Positions 33,125-44,806 of a stretch of 64,000 nucleotides of DNA are shown here, in pieces. The notes beneath the pieces were generated by a model. It was not told the DNA's origin. It did no database searches and was given only the letters and a program-made list of their open reading frames with translations. Source of the stretch: Uranotaenia lowii (taxonomy: Eukaryota > Arthropoda > Insecta > Diptera > Culicidae); NCBI RefSeq assembly GCF_029784155.1, contig NC_073692.1, positions 233,324,503 through 233,388,502 on the forward strand. The letters run 5' to 3'. The position numbers and the translations under genes are program-made. How positions within the stretch are numbered: the first letter of the stretch is position 1; every line of letters starts with the position of its first letter.

Positions 33125-34560
33125 TGAGAGGATTCGAGTGGAGATTCTTTTTTTTTTGTATTTACGAATGAACAGAATCTGTTGCTGAATACATATTCAA
33201 AACATAAATGTTACATGCTTTTTTTCGTTCCATCATATGTGATGTAATTTTACATTTTTTTATGTTCCCACAAAAGTCTCAACAACACTGAATTACATTT
33301 TTTTTTCAATTACACGACATGGAATGTCATAAGCATTTGAATTTAATCAATATTACAATACATTGAACGTGATCATGTCATTTAAAATTATAAACTGTCG
33401 AGAACAGAACCAGACAAATGTAAACAAAGTGTTAAGTGAATCATATTAACAATAAATAAACCAAAACATATTTCAATTGGAAAGTTTTTCTTCCAATATT
33501 CAGTGATTTTTAAATATAAATCATTTTTAGTTTACATCACTGAAAAATCCATCAAACATGATGCTTCTTTTTATTTACATCACCTGGGATGTGGTTTTAC
33601 AATTTTTTTTCTTAGTGTGTAGGTTATCTACCAGCTTGATTTTCTCGGAACACCCACTGTTAAACTTAGACAAACCCCGTTCGTTTTTTGCAACATTCGA
33701 TTTTGGCAACATCCGACTATAGGACATGTGCCAAAATCGAACGATTTTTTTAGGCGAGATTACCTTATAGCTTTCGCTATAATGCTACCAATATAATTTA
33801 GACAAACGAAACAACAAATACAACAAATGACAAAAAAAAACTTAAAAATGATGGAGAATAACAAGCAAATATGAAAAAAAATTTAAACAAAATAAGAAAA
33901 GTACATCAAAACCATGATAAGAAAAAAACAAAAAATGACTAAAATAAAATAAAAAAAACGTTGAGAAAAAACCATCCGATTTTGTCAACATTCGATTTTG
34001 GTAACAAAAAATGTTCGGGGGTGTTGCGAGAATCGAACGGGGTCTGTAGATCGTTACACTGTTTGGGTTGTGTAGGTTAGGACTATTTTCATAACAGTTT
34101 CTCATGATCCTACACCAGATACTTGGGACGTGTGTCCTGACTTTGAAATCCTGATTTTAAATTATACTTGTACAGGAAAAAAAAACTACAGTAAACATCG
34201 AGGATTGAACATAGGAAGAATCAGAAAGTACACGATAGTTTTACACAACTCAATCTCCTCAATAAGTACAAAAAAATCTATACCTAGCTTGGGAAACTCG
34301 CTTATGTTTGATCTAATATATTCACAATACCCTACAATATTATGCAAATACGAATGATCTTTTGCGTATTTCAATGTCCTCGGTCATCTCGATTCAACTG
34401 AATAAATAAATAAATATAACTCATTCCAGTCTTCGGACTGTTGAATTTGTAGTTATCTTAGCTAGATTAAAAAAAAAAACAAATACCTTATAAACATTTA
34501 AAAAAATACTGACCTTTATATTACTTTAATCATTGAATCCTTTTTCTATTTCATTTCCAG
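33125..34560. other. AT-rich spacer with TTACATC/GATGTAA strings and a LINE-type A-rich tail
   Basis: GATGTAATTTTACAT near 33240 and TTTACATCACCTGGGATGTG near 33590 look like the ends of a degenerate TIR element; CTTAGTGTGTA at 33613-33623 resembles the TACACAG..AGAAAAAT terminus at 55044. The (AAAT)n run at 34400-34413 looks like a LINE tail, but no matching target duplication was found. Confidence 0.4.
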
Positions 34561-34630
34561 GTGAGTTCACTGCTGCAGTATGACAAAACGTACTTTATGA
34601 ATATCGACCTCATAATAATCAACGCGTTAG
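34561..34630 (+). CDS. Candidate 70 bp internal coding exon
   Basis: A strong acceptor, TTTTTCTATTTCATTTCCAG, precedes 34561, and a good donor, TTAG|GTAAGC, follows 34630. Between them only the first frame is open: VSSLLQYDKTYFMNIDLIII then NAL plus one base (the frame continues over the junction). Length 70 means it changes phase, which is normal for an internal exon. I do not recognise the protein. The hydrophobic end (NIDLIIINAL) could begin a membrane segment. A 70-base open frame arises by chance fairly often, so the splice signals are the main support. It could also be an untranslated exon. Confidence 0.45.
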
Positions 34631-35822
34631 GTAAGCGAGATAAAATAAAAACAACTAAGCACCATACAGTCTGACACCCGGAGATAGTGCAAGTTCAAAG
34701 TTATAGATATCTATACCTATACTTGGCGGCACTTGCATCAGGATGCCTTCATGCCGCTCGCCTTTAAGTTCGCCTTCTTTAAGTGGTTTGCATAATTCAG
34801 CGCGAGGCAGTCGTAAGAGCCTGTTTTACCGCAAATCGAGAACCACTCAATTTATCACCTCTACCCCTTATGAATGGGACCCCTAGTAAATGGAGGAAAG
34901 TGGAGTACGGACGCTAGGAGAAATCCCATCAATGCCAGGGTTACCACGCTAAAGGTTGCGAGCTTTCAACCTATTTCGATGGGCCCCGGTCTGGAAATAT
35001 TTAGCCTCCTTGTTTTATTTGTCTTTTTCTGTGAGTTGACTCGTAAAGTAGTTTAGCATTTGTTTCAAGCATCTTCTAAAAACAAATTTCAAACTTTAAT
35101 TAAACTTTCAAAATGGATCCGCCTTTCGGTCGTTGTCGATCGCACCTTTTACCGAAAACTTTATCTACTCTTCCAAAATCCTTCAAAGGTGAAAAAAAAA
35201 ACATCTCGAAGAAAGTCACCTACCAAAAGTCACCCGGTCACAAACTATCAACAACGTTTGCTGTTGTTTTTTCATTGTTGAATCGAATCGAGGGGAACTC
35301 CCCAGAAATTGCCGGTGGCTGTCTGAAATCGAAGGCGTTCATTTTTTTCTCCTGTTGAGCACCCGGCCATATCTTTTCGTAAGCCACCATGACATCATTC
35401 GTCCATCAAAAGCAAACATCTTCAGACAGCGCTGAGAGAGATGATAAAACAAGACCGGGGTTAATTTTCGTTAAGTTTTACATTTTACTACCGGTCGCCA
35501 TATTTCTGCGTCTTCTTTTTTGTGCATGTTTTATGAGGGTTTACTTTCGAATTATCATGGAAGATATAAATTTGTTAAGAGGGGTTTTCAGACTGTCTGG
35601 TGGACTATTATTCGTGGGAGGACTTGCTTGGGTAATTAGTATTGATTTTTGTTGTTTTATGACTAGTTGTCGATTAGCTAAAGCTACTTGCTGTCTTTTT
35701 GTGATTGAAGAAGGTTATCATGTGTTGAGTTACCAAAAATGGCCAATAAAAGACAAGCTATTAAGCCAGAGAGCCTAGGCTAATTTGTGTCATGACATGT
35801 CAAAGTGTTTTTTTAAGTGCAG
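34631..35822. other. Intron-like spacer, slightly GC-richer
   Basis: Holds two plus-strand ORFs of 81 codons (35113-35358) and 129 codons (35389-35778). The second has two hydrophobic stretches but no recognisable domain, and its codon choice does not differ from the non-coding surroundings. I see no acceptor/donor pair around either. Confidence 0.35.
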
Positions 35823-35835
35823 TAAATTCTTCCTT

Positions 35836-35960
35836 CCCTTTGATAAGGGATTCCTTTTGTCTTAGGGACTTAGCCTTTAAAAGGATGTATAAACGCCACT
35901 CGGCTCTTTGAGCAGTCGAGCCTTCAAAGGATAATTAAATATTGTATTAAAAAAAATAAA
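35836..35960 (+). mobile_element. 125 bp 5'-truncated retroposon with 13 bp target duplication
   Basis: The direct repeat TAAATTCTTCCTT occurs at 35823-35835 and 35961-35973, flanking a segment that ends in an A-rich tail (TTAAAAAAAATAAA). This is the pattern of target-primed reverse transcription: a truncated 3' end plus a target duplication. The parent element is not represented elsewhere in the window. Confidence 0.85.
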
Positions 35961-35973
35961 TAAATTCTTCCTT

Positions 35974-37006
35974 AATCGAAAGCAACTCAAAATTCAAAAT
36001 AATTTATAAATCTTCCTGCTAAAACCAATTTTGACAGTTTTAGTTCCAAAACGTCTTGAAACTAGTGAACAAGCATTTTTATAGGATACAGCTTAAATTT
36101 TAAAATATATCTTTTTTGCATAAATCTTTTTACTTTATAAACCTAACATTGATTGCATCAGCCTGAAAAACAATCCATTATATTTTATTCCAGTTCAAAC
36201 TGAAGCACTCATCTCTAGACATAACTATCAACTTGACTGGAATTTTCAAATATTTAATTTGTATATCCACAACAGAAAGGTGTTGAAATTAGGCAGCCGG
36301 AAGAGCAAACAGAAGTATCACTTACCGTGTTACTCGATTCACGTGTTACTTACCACACTATCAATGGAGTGCTGTGGGTAATCCTCAAATATTTACTCTT
36401 CTCTTGTTAGTTGTTTGTTTTCCGATAGTGATTTGGTGCTGCACTTAACTAGGCGGGAAAACTGGCGTGGGTATGATTACGCTTTTTCGCTGCTGTCAGT
36501 CATATGTTGAGATTTCATTGTTCATTCATTTATTTTAAAGATAAAAGTTTTTCAACTGCCTTTTTGATTTATTTTCCTTTTTCTTCAAGGGATTTTAAAC
36601 AAGGTTGGTTTTTATCGTGACTTCTTGGCTTATTAAGTGCTAAACAATTTCACAAAAGATTTTATTTTGCCTATTCATTTAAAACAGTGCAAAAAATGGT
36701 TATGTTTCATTCGAGAATCTGAGTTCTGACAATTCTCAATCTGTTTTTTATTTATGAATATCATCTCATATTTTGTTCCTAAATCCTTGTTGAGTGGCCG
36801 AAACATTGTTCTTCTATACATAAATAATGAACAGAAAAAAGTTTCTTAAATCAATCTTTAAAAATATGATTGTCTGATATTGATTTATGAACTCAGATGA
36901 ATCTGGCATAAATAATATGCTTAGCTGATAAGCTCATGGTCAACCATTTCAACATTAACTTAAGACTGATTTAACCATGCATTCTTCTTCTGATTTCGAA
37001 GCGGCA
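35974..37006. other. AT-rich spacer
   Basis: No gene recognised. On the minus strand two GGTAAGT donor-like strings lie 27 bases apart (about 36325 and 36352), without a convincing exon between or beside them. Confidence 0.4.
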
Positions 37007-37028
37007 TTGAGATAAATTTTGCCGAAGG

Positions 37029-37486
37029 TATGTATGTATGTATGTATGTATGTTGGTTATCCACCATGGGTGCACGGATTCACCGCAGTTTCTGCCAAAG
37101 TATGTTCACATGCATTTTTTAGATTATTAAGTTCGACAAATCTCCAATGCAACGCGTACATCATACCCGGACCCCATGGTTTCGTATGAACTGTTATGGA
37201 TGAATGTATTGTGTTGATGTAGGTTTATTTTGGAAGAACGAGTCAATCAGGTGGGCTAGTTTACTTACAGGTATTCCGGCATCCGTGTATATACCTGGCC
37301 AGCTTGCAACTGATTGAACATTCTTATTATATAGTCAGTTATAAGTGGAAACACATCTTACCTGTCGGCAACTTATGGGATTCGAACCCAAAAGTTTTCT
37401 TGCCGATACCGGGAATCGAACCCAGTACGCCTGGCATACCAACACCAGACTCGCGCCAGCCTATCCACTAGATCACATCGGCGCTT
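37029..37486 (-). mobile_element. Complete tRNA-derived SINE with 22 bp target duplications
   Basis: On the minus strand the element starts with a tRNA-like head at 37482, runs about 450 bp and ends in a (CATA)6 tail (37029-37052). It is bordered by direct repeats starting TTGAGATAAATTT and ending GCCGAAGG (37007-37028 and 37487-37508; one base differs). The A-box region (GATCTAGTGGATAGGC) and B box (GGTTCGATTCC) form an internal RNA polymerase III promoter. A second B-box-like string (GGTTCGAATCCC) follows. Its reverse transcriptase must come from a partner LINE. Confidence 0.9.
37401..37482 (-). repeat. tRNA-like head of the SINE
   Basis: It folds with the acceptor strands GCCGAT and ATCGGC, followed by A. 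The D-arm region TGATCTAGTGGATAGGC and the T-arm ACTGGGTTCGATTCCCGGT are well formed (CTGGG/CCCGG stem, TTCGATT loop). The anticodon arm is enlarged and I cannot name the anticodon. Because it lies inside a SINE with target duplications, I read it as the SINE promoter, not as a working tRNA gene. Confidence 0.8.
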
Positions 37487-37696
37487 TTGAGATAAATTTA
37501 GCCGAAGGTTATTCAATTTTAAAAATTCAGTTTGTTCAAAATCCTTCGTTTTTTTTTTGCAAAACTCCGTTCAAACAATCGTTGTTCTCTTTGAGAAAGA
37601 CGAAGTCAATCTTGTGAGAGATGAATAGCGCTGCATTTCCGTAGTTTTGTCGGATAAACATCACATGGTTATCTGATTTATCTTAAATATTTATGG

Positions 37697-38748
37697 CAGG
37701 GTGGCCAGCGAATCGGAAAAATCTGAGAAAAAGGGGGGAACTGAAATGGGACCGGAAAAAAACGCAAAAAACAGGAATTTCAAATCAAAACCGGAAAATC
37801 TTTTATGGATAATTTTAATAAAATAAAACGAATTTGAAAAGCAAAATCAAGCCTTATAATAATTTCCAAAATTTGAATTAAGACTTCAAATTAAAAATTC
37901 GAATTTCGATATACCTACAATACTAATGGATTGTAAATTCAAACTAAGAATTCAGATTAACATGCCATGTCCAGAATCAAGCACCCAGAACTCAGGCTCT
38001 AAAAAATTAAAATTATACAATTAAAAACCTCACTCAGTATTAAAGACGAGTATTCAGTATTCAAAACAAAATTTCAGAATACTCCGGAGGAATGAGATTC
38101 AGCGGATTCTGTTTACCAAATTGTTAGAAAAAAATTATAACTGAATTTAAAAAAAATTATAACTTTAATTTAATTTAAATTAATAACTGAAGCAAATCCT
38201 TTTGGCATTAGAATTAAAAATTAAATTTCGAATCATGAATCCGAACTTAAAGTTAAGTTTTGATTTAAGTACAGATCCGTAGATCAATAGTCAAATTCAG
38301 TATGTGATAAACTAATTTTAATTTGTAACATCATCGTTTTAATTCCTTCGAAAAGTTATTAAAAAAAATTATAAAAAATATGGGTTTTGTACCAGACATA
38401 GACTAAGATATGAAGAATCGATTGGAATATATATGTACTCAATTCAAAATTGATAATTTTGGCACTTCATCCCTCTGATCCTAAGGGCCTTATTTCCCTA
38501 CTCCTTTGCATTTAAACCTGCATAAACTATTTTCTGTAGAAATCCCAAAAAAAAAGGTTGTATTTGAATAACAATTGTAATTTGAATAGATAAAAAAAAT
38601 GTTAGTCCTCTACAACTTTTTCGTGTAACATTAAAAAAATTCTTATTTTCCTCAATAAAAACCCTGATCAACATATTCAACTGGGAAGATCATAAAATCT
38701 TAATCGAAAAACCGGGAATTTGAAAATGGAAACTCGCTGGCCACCTTG
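37697..38748. mobile_element. 1.05 kb TIR element, CAGGGTGGCCAGC family, second copy
   Basis: The left end is CAGGGTGGCCAGCGAATCGG. The right end is CTCGCTGGCCACCTTG, the inverted match with one substitution. Flanks are TTATGG and TGATGG (5 of 6 positions), again a 6-base target duplication. The interior aligns with 5764-6330 and 6566-6853 of the first copy, with AACATGCCA and AGAACTCAGGCTC blocks in common. The first 500 bases of the larger copy and its nested MITE are absent here. Non-autonomous. Confidence 0.8.
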
Positions 38749-40559
38749 TGATGGTATTTGCACAAAATTTGGTGTCAACTTTTACCTCATAGACATGAAT
38801 GGTTCAACTGTGAAACTTTTTAGAAAAATAATTGCAATCGAATAGCCAAATTGACCAGACATCGGTCTTTTTTACCAATTTGCAACTTACAAATCCTGCA
38901 TTGTTGAAACAACATCACGTGATAGGAGCTTATTTATGTGTGGACAGATATTAGTGACTTAAAAGAACGTATCAATAACAATTTTGAGTTTGTAAGCCGT
39001 TAAAAAGCAATTCCGACAATTGTGAAAACATATTTAGCTGGATATGCTATTAATGCCTCAAAAATACTGTAAATTAAAAAAAAACTGTCTCAATTTTCTT
39101 CCGAAGTAGAGTGACAATTTTACATAGTTGAAAGTTTTATAGCTTGTAGATGTTTTCAGGGGCTTTCAAGGAAAAACAAAGTGTTCTTCTAGAACCTTTA
39201 AAAACCTTTACTGAATTAAGAATTTTTCTAATATTTGATTTCTTTTTTGCACACTCTGGGAGCCCAAAAATATCTCCCACAAACAGTGTAGTCTTTGACG
39301 ATCATGGTTCTTTTTAGCTGTATTTAAAAAAAAAGAAATCATTTTCAGATGCAAGAAATATTCAGCAAAACATTGTCTTCAAATCTTATTGTATTCAGAT
39401 AACATGGAATTATAGAAAATTCATTTGATTCAGATAGTTTGAGAATTAGGAGAGAAACTAATATTTTAAGCTTGTAGTATAACATTGACACTTCTAGACC
39501 AGATAAGGTTGCTGAAAATTCATTCCGTTGAAGGTTCAATGTTTCTATAAACAATTTTACATCTGATAGGTCTCATTGGCTATTTTAAAGAGTAGATGAT
39601 ATCAATTTTCAGAACCGATGAACATGTCAACAGTAATATTTATTTTCGCTTTAGTAGCAAATCTTCGTAATTTATCTGCTGGAATCCCATATATGTTAGG
39701 GTTACCATATCCTGCAACGCCAAAATAAGTACATTGAGAAACTTACTCCAAAAGAGTGTGAAGAAACGTTATATAATCGAAAACCAAGATATGTAAAATC
39801 ATACAAAACCTGCCAATTAATTTTTTTAATAATATTGTACTTAAGGAAAAGGGAAAAATAATGTTCGTTATCTGACATTTTGCGAGGGTTTTCAGAATCT
39901 CCCCAGAATTTTCCGAGATTTTCTCTGTAAAAAAAAATTATTTTTCAGATGCACATACCTTCTTCATTTTCCATCAATAATCATAAAATTGCACATCAGA
40001 ACTTATCAAACGCAAGTTTTATTAGCTTTAAAAAAAAAAAATTTAAAATAATCAAGTAATAAATTTTTAGATGAAAAGTCGTAAAGAAGTCTTGAAGAGT
40101 GTTTAATTCTTTAATACATAGTGTTGTCTTAAAACGACACTAATTAAATCCAAATGTCTCCGAAACGCGTGGATATTTTTGATTTATAAATTCACATAAA
40201 TATTCTAGTGATCAAAAGAACTTGATTTTCACAATTTGATGTACATTTACATCACATATGATGTAGATAACATGTCTTTTAAATTTTACAGGTCCTTAGA
40301 AGTTTACAGACGTGTAAAAAAAGTGTACGTATGGTATCTGTTTAACAGGTCTTTTGGTATTGATAAACAACAAACTCATACATACACCTTTTAAACAGCG
40401 GATAACTTTTTTGTCTAAAAAGATAAGAAGTTATGATGTTGGACAAAGTTGTTCAGCGGAAAATTTCCTTTGAAGAATTTATAAATTAGCACAAAACCCA
40501 TTAGCAGGCTCTTCTCCACAGAAGAAACAAAAATGATGTTTATTTTTCAGTACAAAATA
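38749..40559. other. AT-rich spacer
   Basis: Nothing recognised beyond short chance ORFs. TTTACATCACATATGATGTA near 40250 is a local palindrome of the TTACATC/GATGTAA type. Confidence 0.45.
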
Positions 40560-40722
40560 TTCAATTTTCCCATACAAACATAAAAGTTCGAATTTACTCA
40601 TGTAAACGTTACTCAAAAATTCTGCAAAAAATCATGCATGAGTTTTGGACCAAAACGAAGCTTTTGAGACCCCATGGTTTGAGAAATTCAAAAATTACCC
40701 CAAATCGATTCAGTCTAATGTT
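40560..40722. repeat. Single arm of the 22.4 kb fold-back family
   Basis: CAAACATAAAAGTTCGAATT, TCTGCAAAAAATCATG, TTTGAGAAATTCAAAAAT and AAATCGATTCAGTCTAATGT match the right arm of 22407-22731 in the same order. The inverted partner arm is missing, so this is a half-element or solo arm. Confidence 0.8.
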
Positions 40723-40961
40723 CCAGTCTTCCTATCTTTTTAAAAACTCAAAATTTTTGGAGAGTTTTCGAATTATTTCTAAAAACAAGAAGGTATTTAA
40801 TTAAATGATCTTTTTTTTAAGAGTTTTACAGTATAAATTAAATCAAATAAACATTAGCAATTAAAAGCAGCTAATTTATAACAATCACAATAACTTGCAA
40901 ACTCATAAATTTTCATCTTTTTTTTTTTATTTCACGTTTCACATAAAAGTGCATCTTAATC

Positions 40962-41316
40962 GAGGTCGCCGAAATCATAAAAAACCAAAATCATAGAAAT
41001 TTTTTCTTGACAGAATCTGTATTACAGATCACAGATTTACAAAAATTTTCGTTGTATACACAGATTTTTTTTTAAATTTTGAACTATTTTTCAAACACAT
41101 ACATTTTATAGTCACTATTGACATAAGATTACCGATTTTTATTCGTGAAAATGTTCTGACATTATTGGACAAACCAAATTGATTCTGTCGAAGTAAAATC
41201 GTGACATGACATGATTTTTCTATGTTATCATAGAAAAAGCCACAGAATTGTAGTTTAATCACAGAATTGCAGATATTTTTTTTTGCCAAAAAACACAGAT
41301 CTTCTTCGGCAACCTT
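40962..41316. repeat. Short element with AAGGTTGCCGAA-type ends
   Basis: The left GAGGTCGCCGAA and right TTCGGCAACCTT are imperfect inverted repeats around about 355 bp rich in ACAGAATCTG/CACAGAATTG strings. The termini resemble AAGGTTGCCA of the elements at 19.5 and 26.9 kb. Decayed; boundaries moderate. Confidence 0.45.
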
Positions 41317-42519
41317 GATCTAACTATATAACTTTTTGTGAGATTAACCGTTCACCTAAAGCGAAGGTAATTTTTCTTCCAAGCGCCTAGAACGTCACAT
41401 CAAAATAATGAAAAAAAAAAATTCAAAATCACATTAGGCCGGAACATTTATCAAATTCTTCTGTATTTTTTCAATTATCCCACTCAAGATGTTTCAAGTC
41501 CGAGTGACAAAGAAATCATTTCACTTTTTTTCCAGCCTATGTAAGAAAAATTATCCTACTGAATTTTTTTTCACACTGAAGATTCAAGGTGAATTTCAGT
41601 GCAGGTTTGAAACATGAGTCTAATGACAACAACAAAATAAATGTTTTCCATACAGATTCTATCATCAACTTTCCAAAAATAAAAAAAAATATATATTTAA
41701 ATCTGGAAACACAAACTTTATGACGTCAAGATTTTAACATTAACCACTTTGTAGAAATTTCAAATAATTTTGTCGCACGTTAAAAAAATTTACAGGGTTT
41801 TAAAGTAAACTTTTACTTCTCCATATATTTTCATATAAAATCAATGGAAAGGTAGAGGCAAAATCAAAATGCCGAGAACTATTCTACCACTTTTCTTAAT
41901 GGTTTGGTATCTTCGATATATTTTTTATTTCAAGATATTCGTAAATCTTTTTAAATTAAAACCACAGTTCTACAGTGCTGCCAGATATTGAATATTGATG
42001 GTTAATGTAAATTATATATTAAATGTAAAAATTAAATCACAAAAAAATTGACAATATTACAGTGTTGATCATAACTTAGTACTAACAACACGTGGTAGCT
42101 CAAACCTCTATAAACAAATTGAAAGCAATCAAACTTGGCAAGGTGGTTTCTGAAATCAGAAACTGATTAGGGGTTTACCCAAAAAAAAATATAGCAGCTC
42201 TTGGAGCATTTATACTACATCGAATACTTGGCTCCTAAGTCTCTTAAAACTGTTATTGGATGATAATGTTTCAACCACAAATACAGTAAGAATGAAAGCC
42301 CAAATTATGATTGGATAGCTCCAAATAAGTAAAAATGAACAGAAAATCAATTAAAGAGGAAACATTAACAGGATTTGTCCACTAAATGTGATTGTAAAAG
42401 TGAAGCTAGAAAGCTATGAACAACACAACACGAACAGTTTTTAAATCCATTCAGTAAAAATAAGACTTACAAAAAATCGCTTTTTCCAATTTAAGCGACG
42501 ACCTTAGCAGGCGGAAAAA
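41317..42519. other. AT-rich spacer
   Basis: No gene recognised. The block at 41435-41505 is related to 20890-20960 (see the spacer entry for 19921-22406). Confidence 0.4.
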
Positions 42520-42658
42520 TAGCTTTTTTTTTCTGAAGATGGTTGAAATAAAGCAGTAAACCGAAACGTAAAAAACAAGCAAATCTTTTTTCTAAACATC
42601 ACCGAACAACATCAACGAGAACCCCCAAAAGATAAAACCAGCGGTGATCTAAACGGTC

Positions 42659-42716
<58 letters not shown>
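42520..42716 (+). mobile_element. Retroelement 3' end with poly(A)52
   Basis: A CTGAAGATGGTT..AACCGAAACG block (42533-42568) is followed by about 95 bp and then an uninterrupted run of 52 A (42665-42716) on the plus strand. The A run directly after AAATA suggests a retroposed transcript end. The CTGAAGA..GAAAC arrangement, with GGTT/AACC able to pair, also occurs near the 3' ends of some Penelope-like and LINE elements. Upstream limits and target duplications were not found. Confidence 0.5.
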
Positions 42717-42717
<1 letters not shown>

Positions 42718-44806
42718 AAAGGAAAAACAATGCGCAGTTTTTTAAACACTTTGAACATTTCTGAATGTTTCATTTTCAAGATTCTAAGTTCTGGAGAAAG
42801 TTTTTCGAAGTTAAAAAAATAATAAAAAATAAGAAAATACTTTTGTTAAAATTTTGATTTCTCATATATCCCCACTGAAAAGGTATTGAGAAATATGAAC
42901 AAAAATGTCTAAAACTTTTTTCGCTTAGTCCAAAACTACTCGTTGTCTTTTAAAAAGTTGTTCTTCAGCTTAAAATCTACTCTTCGATCATGTTGCCAGA
43001 ATTAATTATTAAAATTCAAATAAAGTTCAATTAAATATTTCACCTTTAAAAAAAAAATCAATTTTAAAGCGTTTAAGGTCGCCCAATAGTGGTCGGATGA
43101 ATATGAATTTTTCCAATGTTTGTTACCTTGATACAAGTATCAACATTAGGGGGTGGGAGCAGTGAAATTTTGGCTTTTACAAACGTCCACAAACTAAGGG
43201 TCACCCTAATTTGTATTGAAGCCGAAATTTTCATATTGAAATTTGTTTCGTGTTTTTGAAGCTTATCTTAGACTTTAAATCTGAATTCCAAATTTCAAAA
43301 ATGTGGGGTCAGAATCTGACCGATTTATGTTGTTCTATTACGTATTCATTTTTAACTTCGGCCTCATTAATACCAAAAGGTAGTCAGTTTTGATTTTTTT
43401 GTTTTCATCTAGGAAGCGAACCTTCTCCGAAAGTAATGAACGATAACTCTATTCCATATCTCAATTTAAAAATGTTGCGTACTGGCCTATTTTTGTTAAT
43501 TGAATGTTGTTCAGAAATTATCTAAAGATTGAAAAAAAAACGATAAACAATGTTGCGCATTCGCTACGCATTTTCAGTGGAAATCCTATAAAAAAATACA
43601 ACGAGCCCCTTCTACCAAACTCAAATTTTACCTTGTTTTGATCGTGTCAACATGCTATCTGAGTAGAATGATTCCCATTCATAAAGTTTTCAACATCGCA
43701 CCCTACACTTTTTTTAAGAATATTGTATCTTTGGATAAGGCAACTCGTAGACTGCGTAATATCATCACTAGTCGCACAACACCCATAATTCAACCATATC
43801 TCGGAGGACGCATATTCTCGGTATGTTAAGCAGAGATGCGCGTGCCATTCCGGTTTGTCCCCGAGGCTGAATGATTTATTTTGGATGTGAAACTCTTTGT
43901 GGATGCTTTTCCTCGCGCTCTGGAAACGATAAATTTATATGAATATAGGAAAATGTGCGCCGCAGGTTAATTTGATTTAGCAGTTGAAAATAAGGAACAA
44001 ATTAGCTCGAATAAACACGTCTTTAAAAAGAATAAAGTTCCTAAGTTTTTAGCTTATAATAATTATTTTGAACCATCATTTGAAATCTCAACCGAAATAA
44101 TTAAATTATAAGGGGTTGTCGTTTAGCTTTATGGATCGAAGAGAGATCGAATCCCACCACCCTAAAAATCTAGATTAGAAGAAAGTTTGTCAGTCTCCGG
44201 ACTTAAAATGAACACAAATATAATAAAATGAAAAAAAAAATGTTACACAAAAAACGATAATTGTAAACTCTTCTGAGGACAGAAAGAGATAGCGGAGATG
44301 AACCAGGCAAAGGCTGAAAGTCTATAATAAAGACAACAACAAAAATTATAAAATATTTTATTTATGCATATAAAAATGCAAAATGCATACAAAAATGATT
44401 TTTTGTATGTTAAACATAGAAAGTAATATTTACAAGCAATATAAAAAAAATTATACACTAGAATTATTACAAACGGTTGTTAAGATAATAAAGCATAATT
44501 TTTTTCCGGGATTTTGAGCCCAATGGATTTATTCAACCCCATTATTAGGCATAAACCTTTCTTAAAATCAAAATAAATGATATTTTTCAGTCAGCTCCAA
44601 AAAATCCAACATGGCGGACTTTCGGGAGTGAAAAAAGAGCTCGAATTTTCTCTTCCAAATCGCAAAACAGTGATTGCATATTTATTACCAAAAATTAAAC
44701 AAATTTATTTGCGACCGCGCCGTCATGCGAAGCAATGTTTTCGTTACTTAAAATTCACATTTTCAATTGCTTTTCTCGTCAAATTTGTCGCTGCTGCTTC
44801 ATTCAG
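42717..44806. other. AT-rich spacer
   Basis: Only short ORFs (63-77 codons) with no recognisable domain. A B-box-like GAGATCGAATCCCA lies at about 44142, without a tRNA fold. Confidence 0.4.

Noticed and set aside
35389..35778. 129-codon ORF with two hydrophobic stretches
   Set aside because: No recognisable family, base composition like the surrounding non-coding DNA, no splice or promoter support; T-rich DNA readily gives hydrophobic translations.
36320..36400. Minus-strand exon with two nearby GGTAAGT donors
   Set aside because: No acceptor with polypyrimidine tract and no open frame of useful length.
37401..37482. Genuine tRNA gene
   Set aside because: Acceptor and T-arm pair well, but the segment is the head of a SINE with target duplications and an enlarged anticodon arm.
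42665..42716. Assembly gap or vector artefact (52 A)
   Set aside because: Preceded by a retroelement-like 3' end and contiguous sequence on both sides; a retroposed poly(A) tail explains it, although the exact length may be uncertain.
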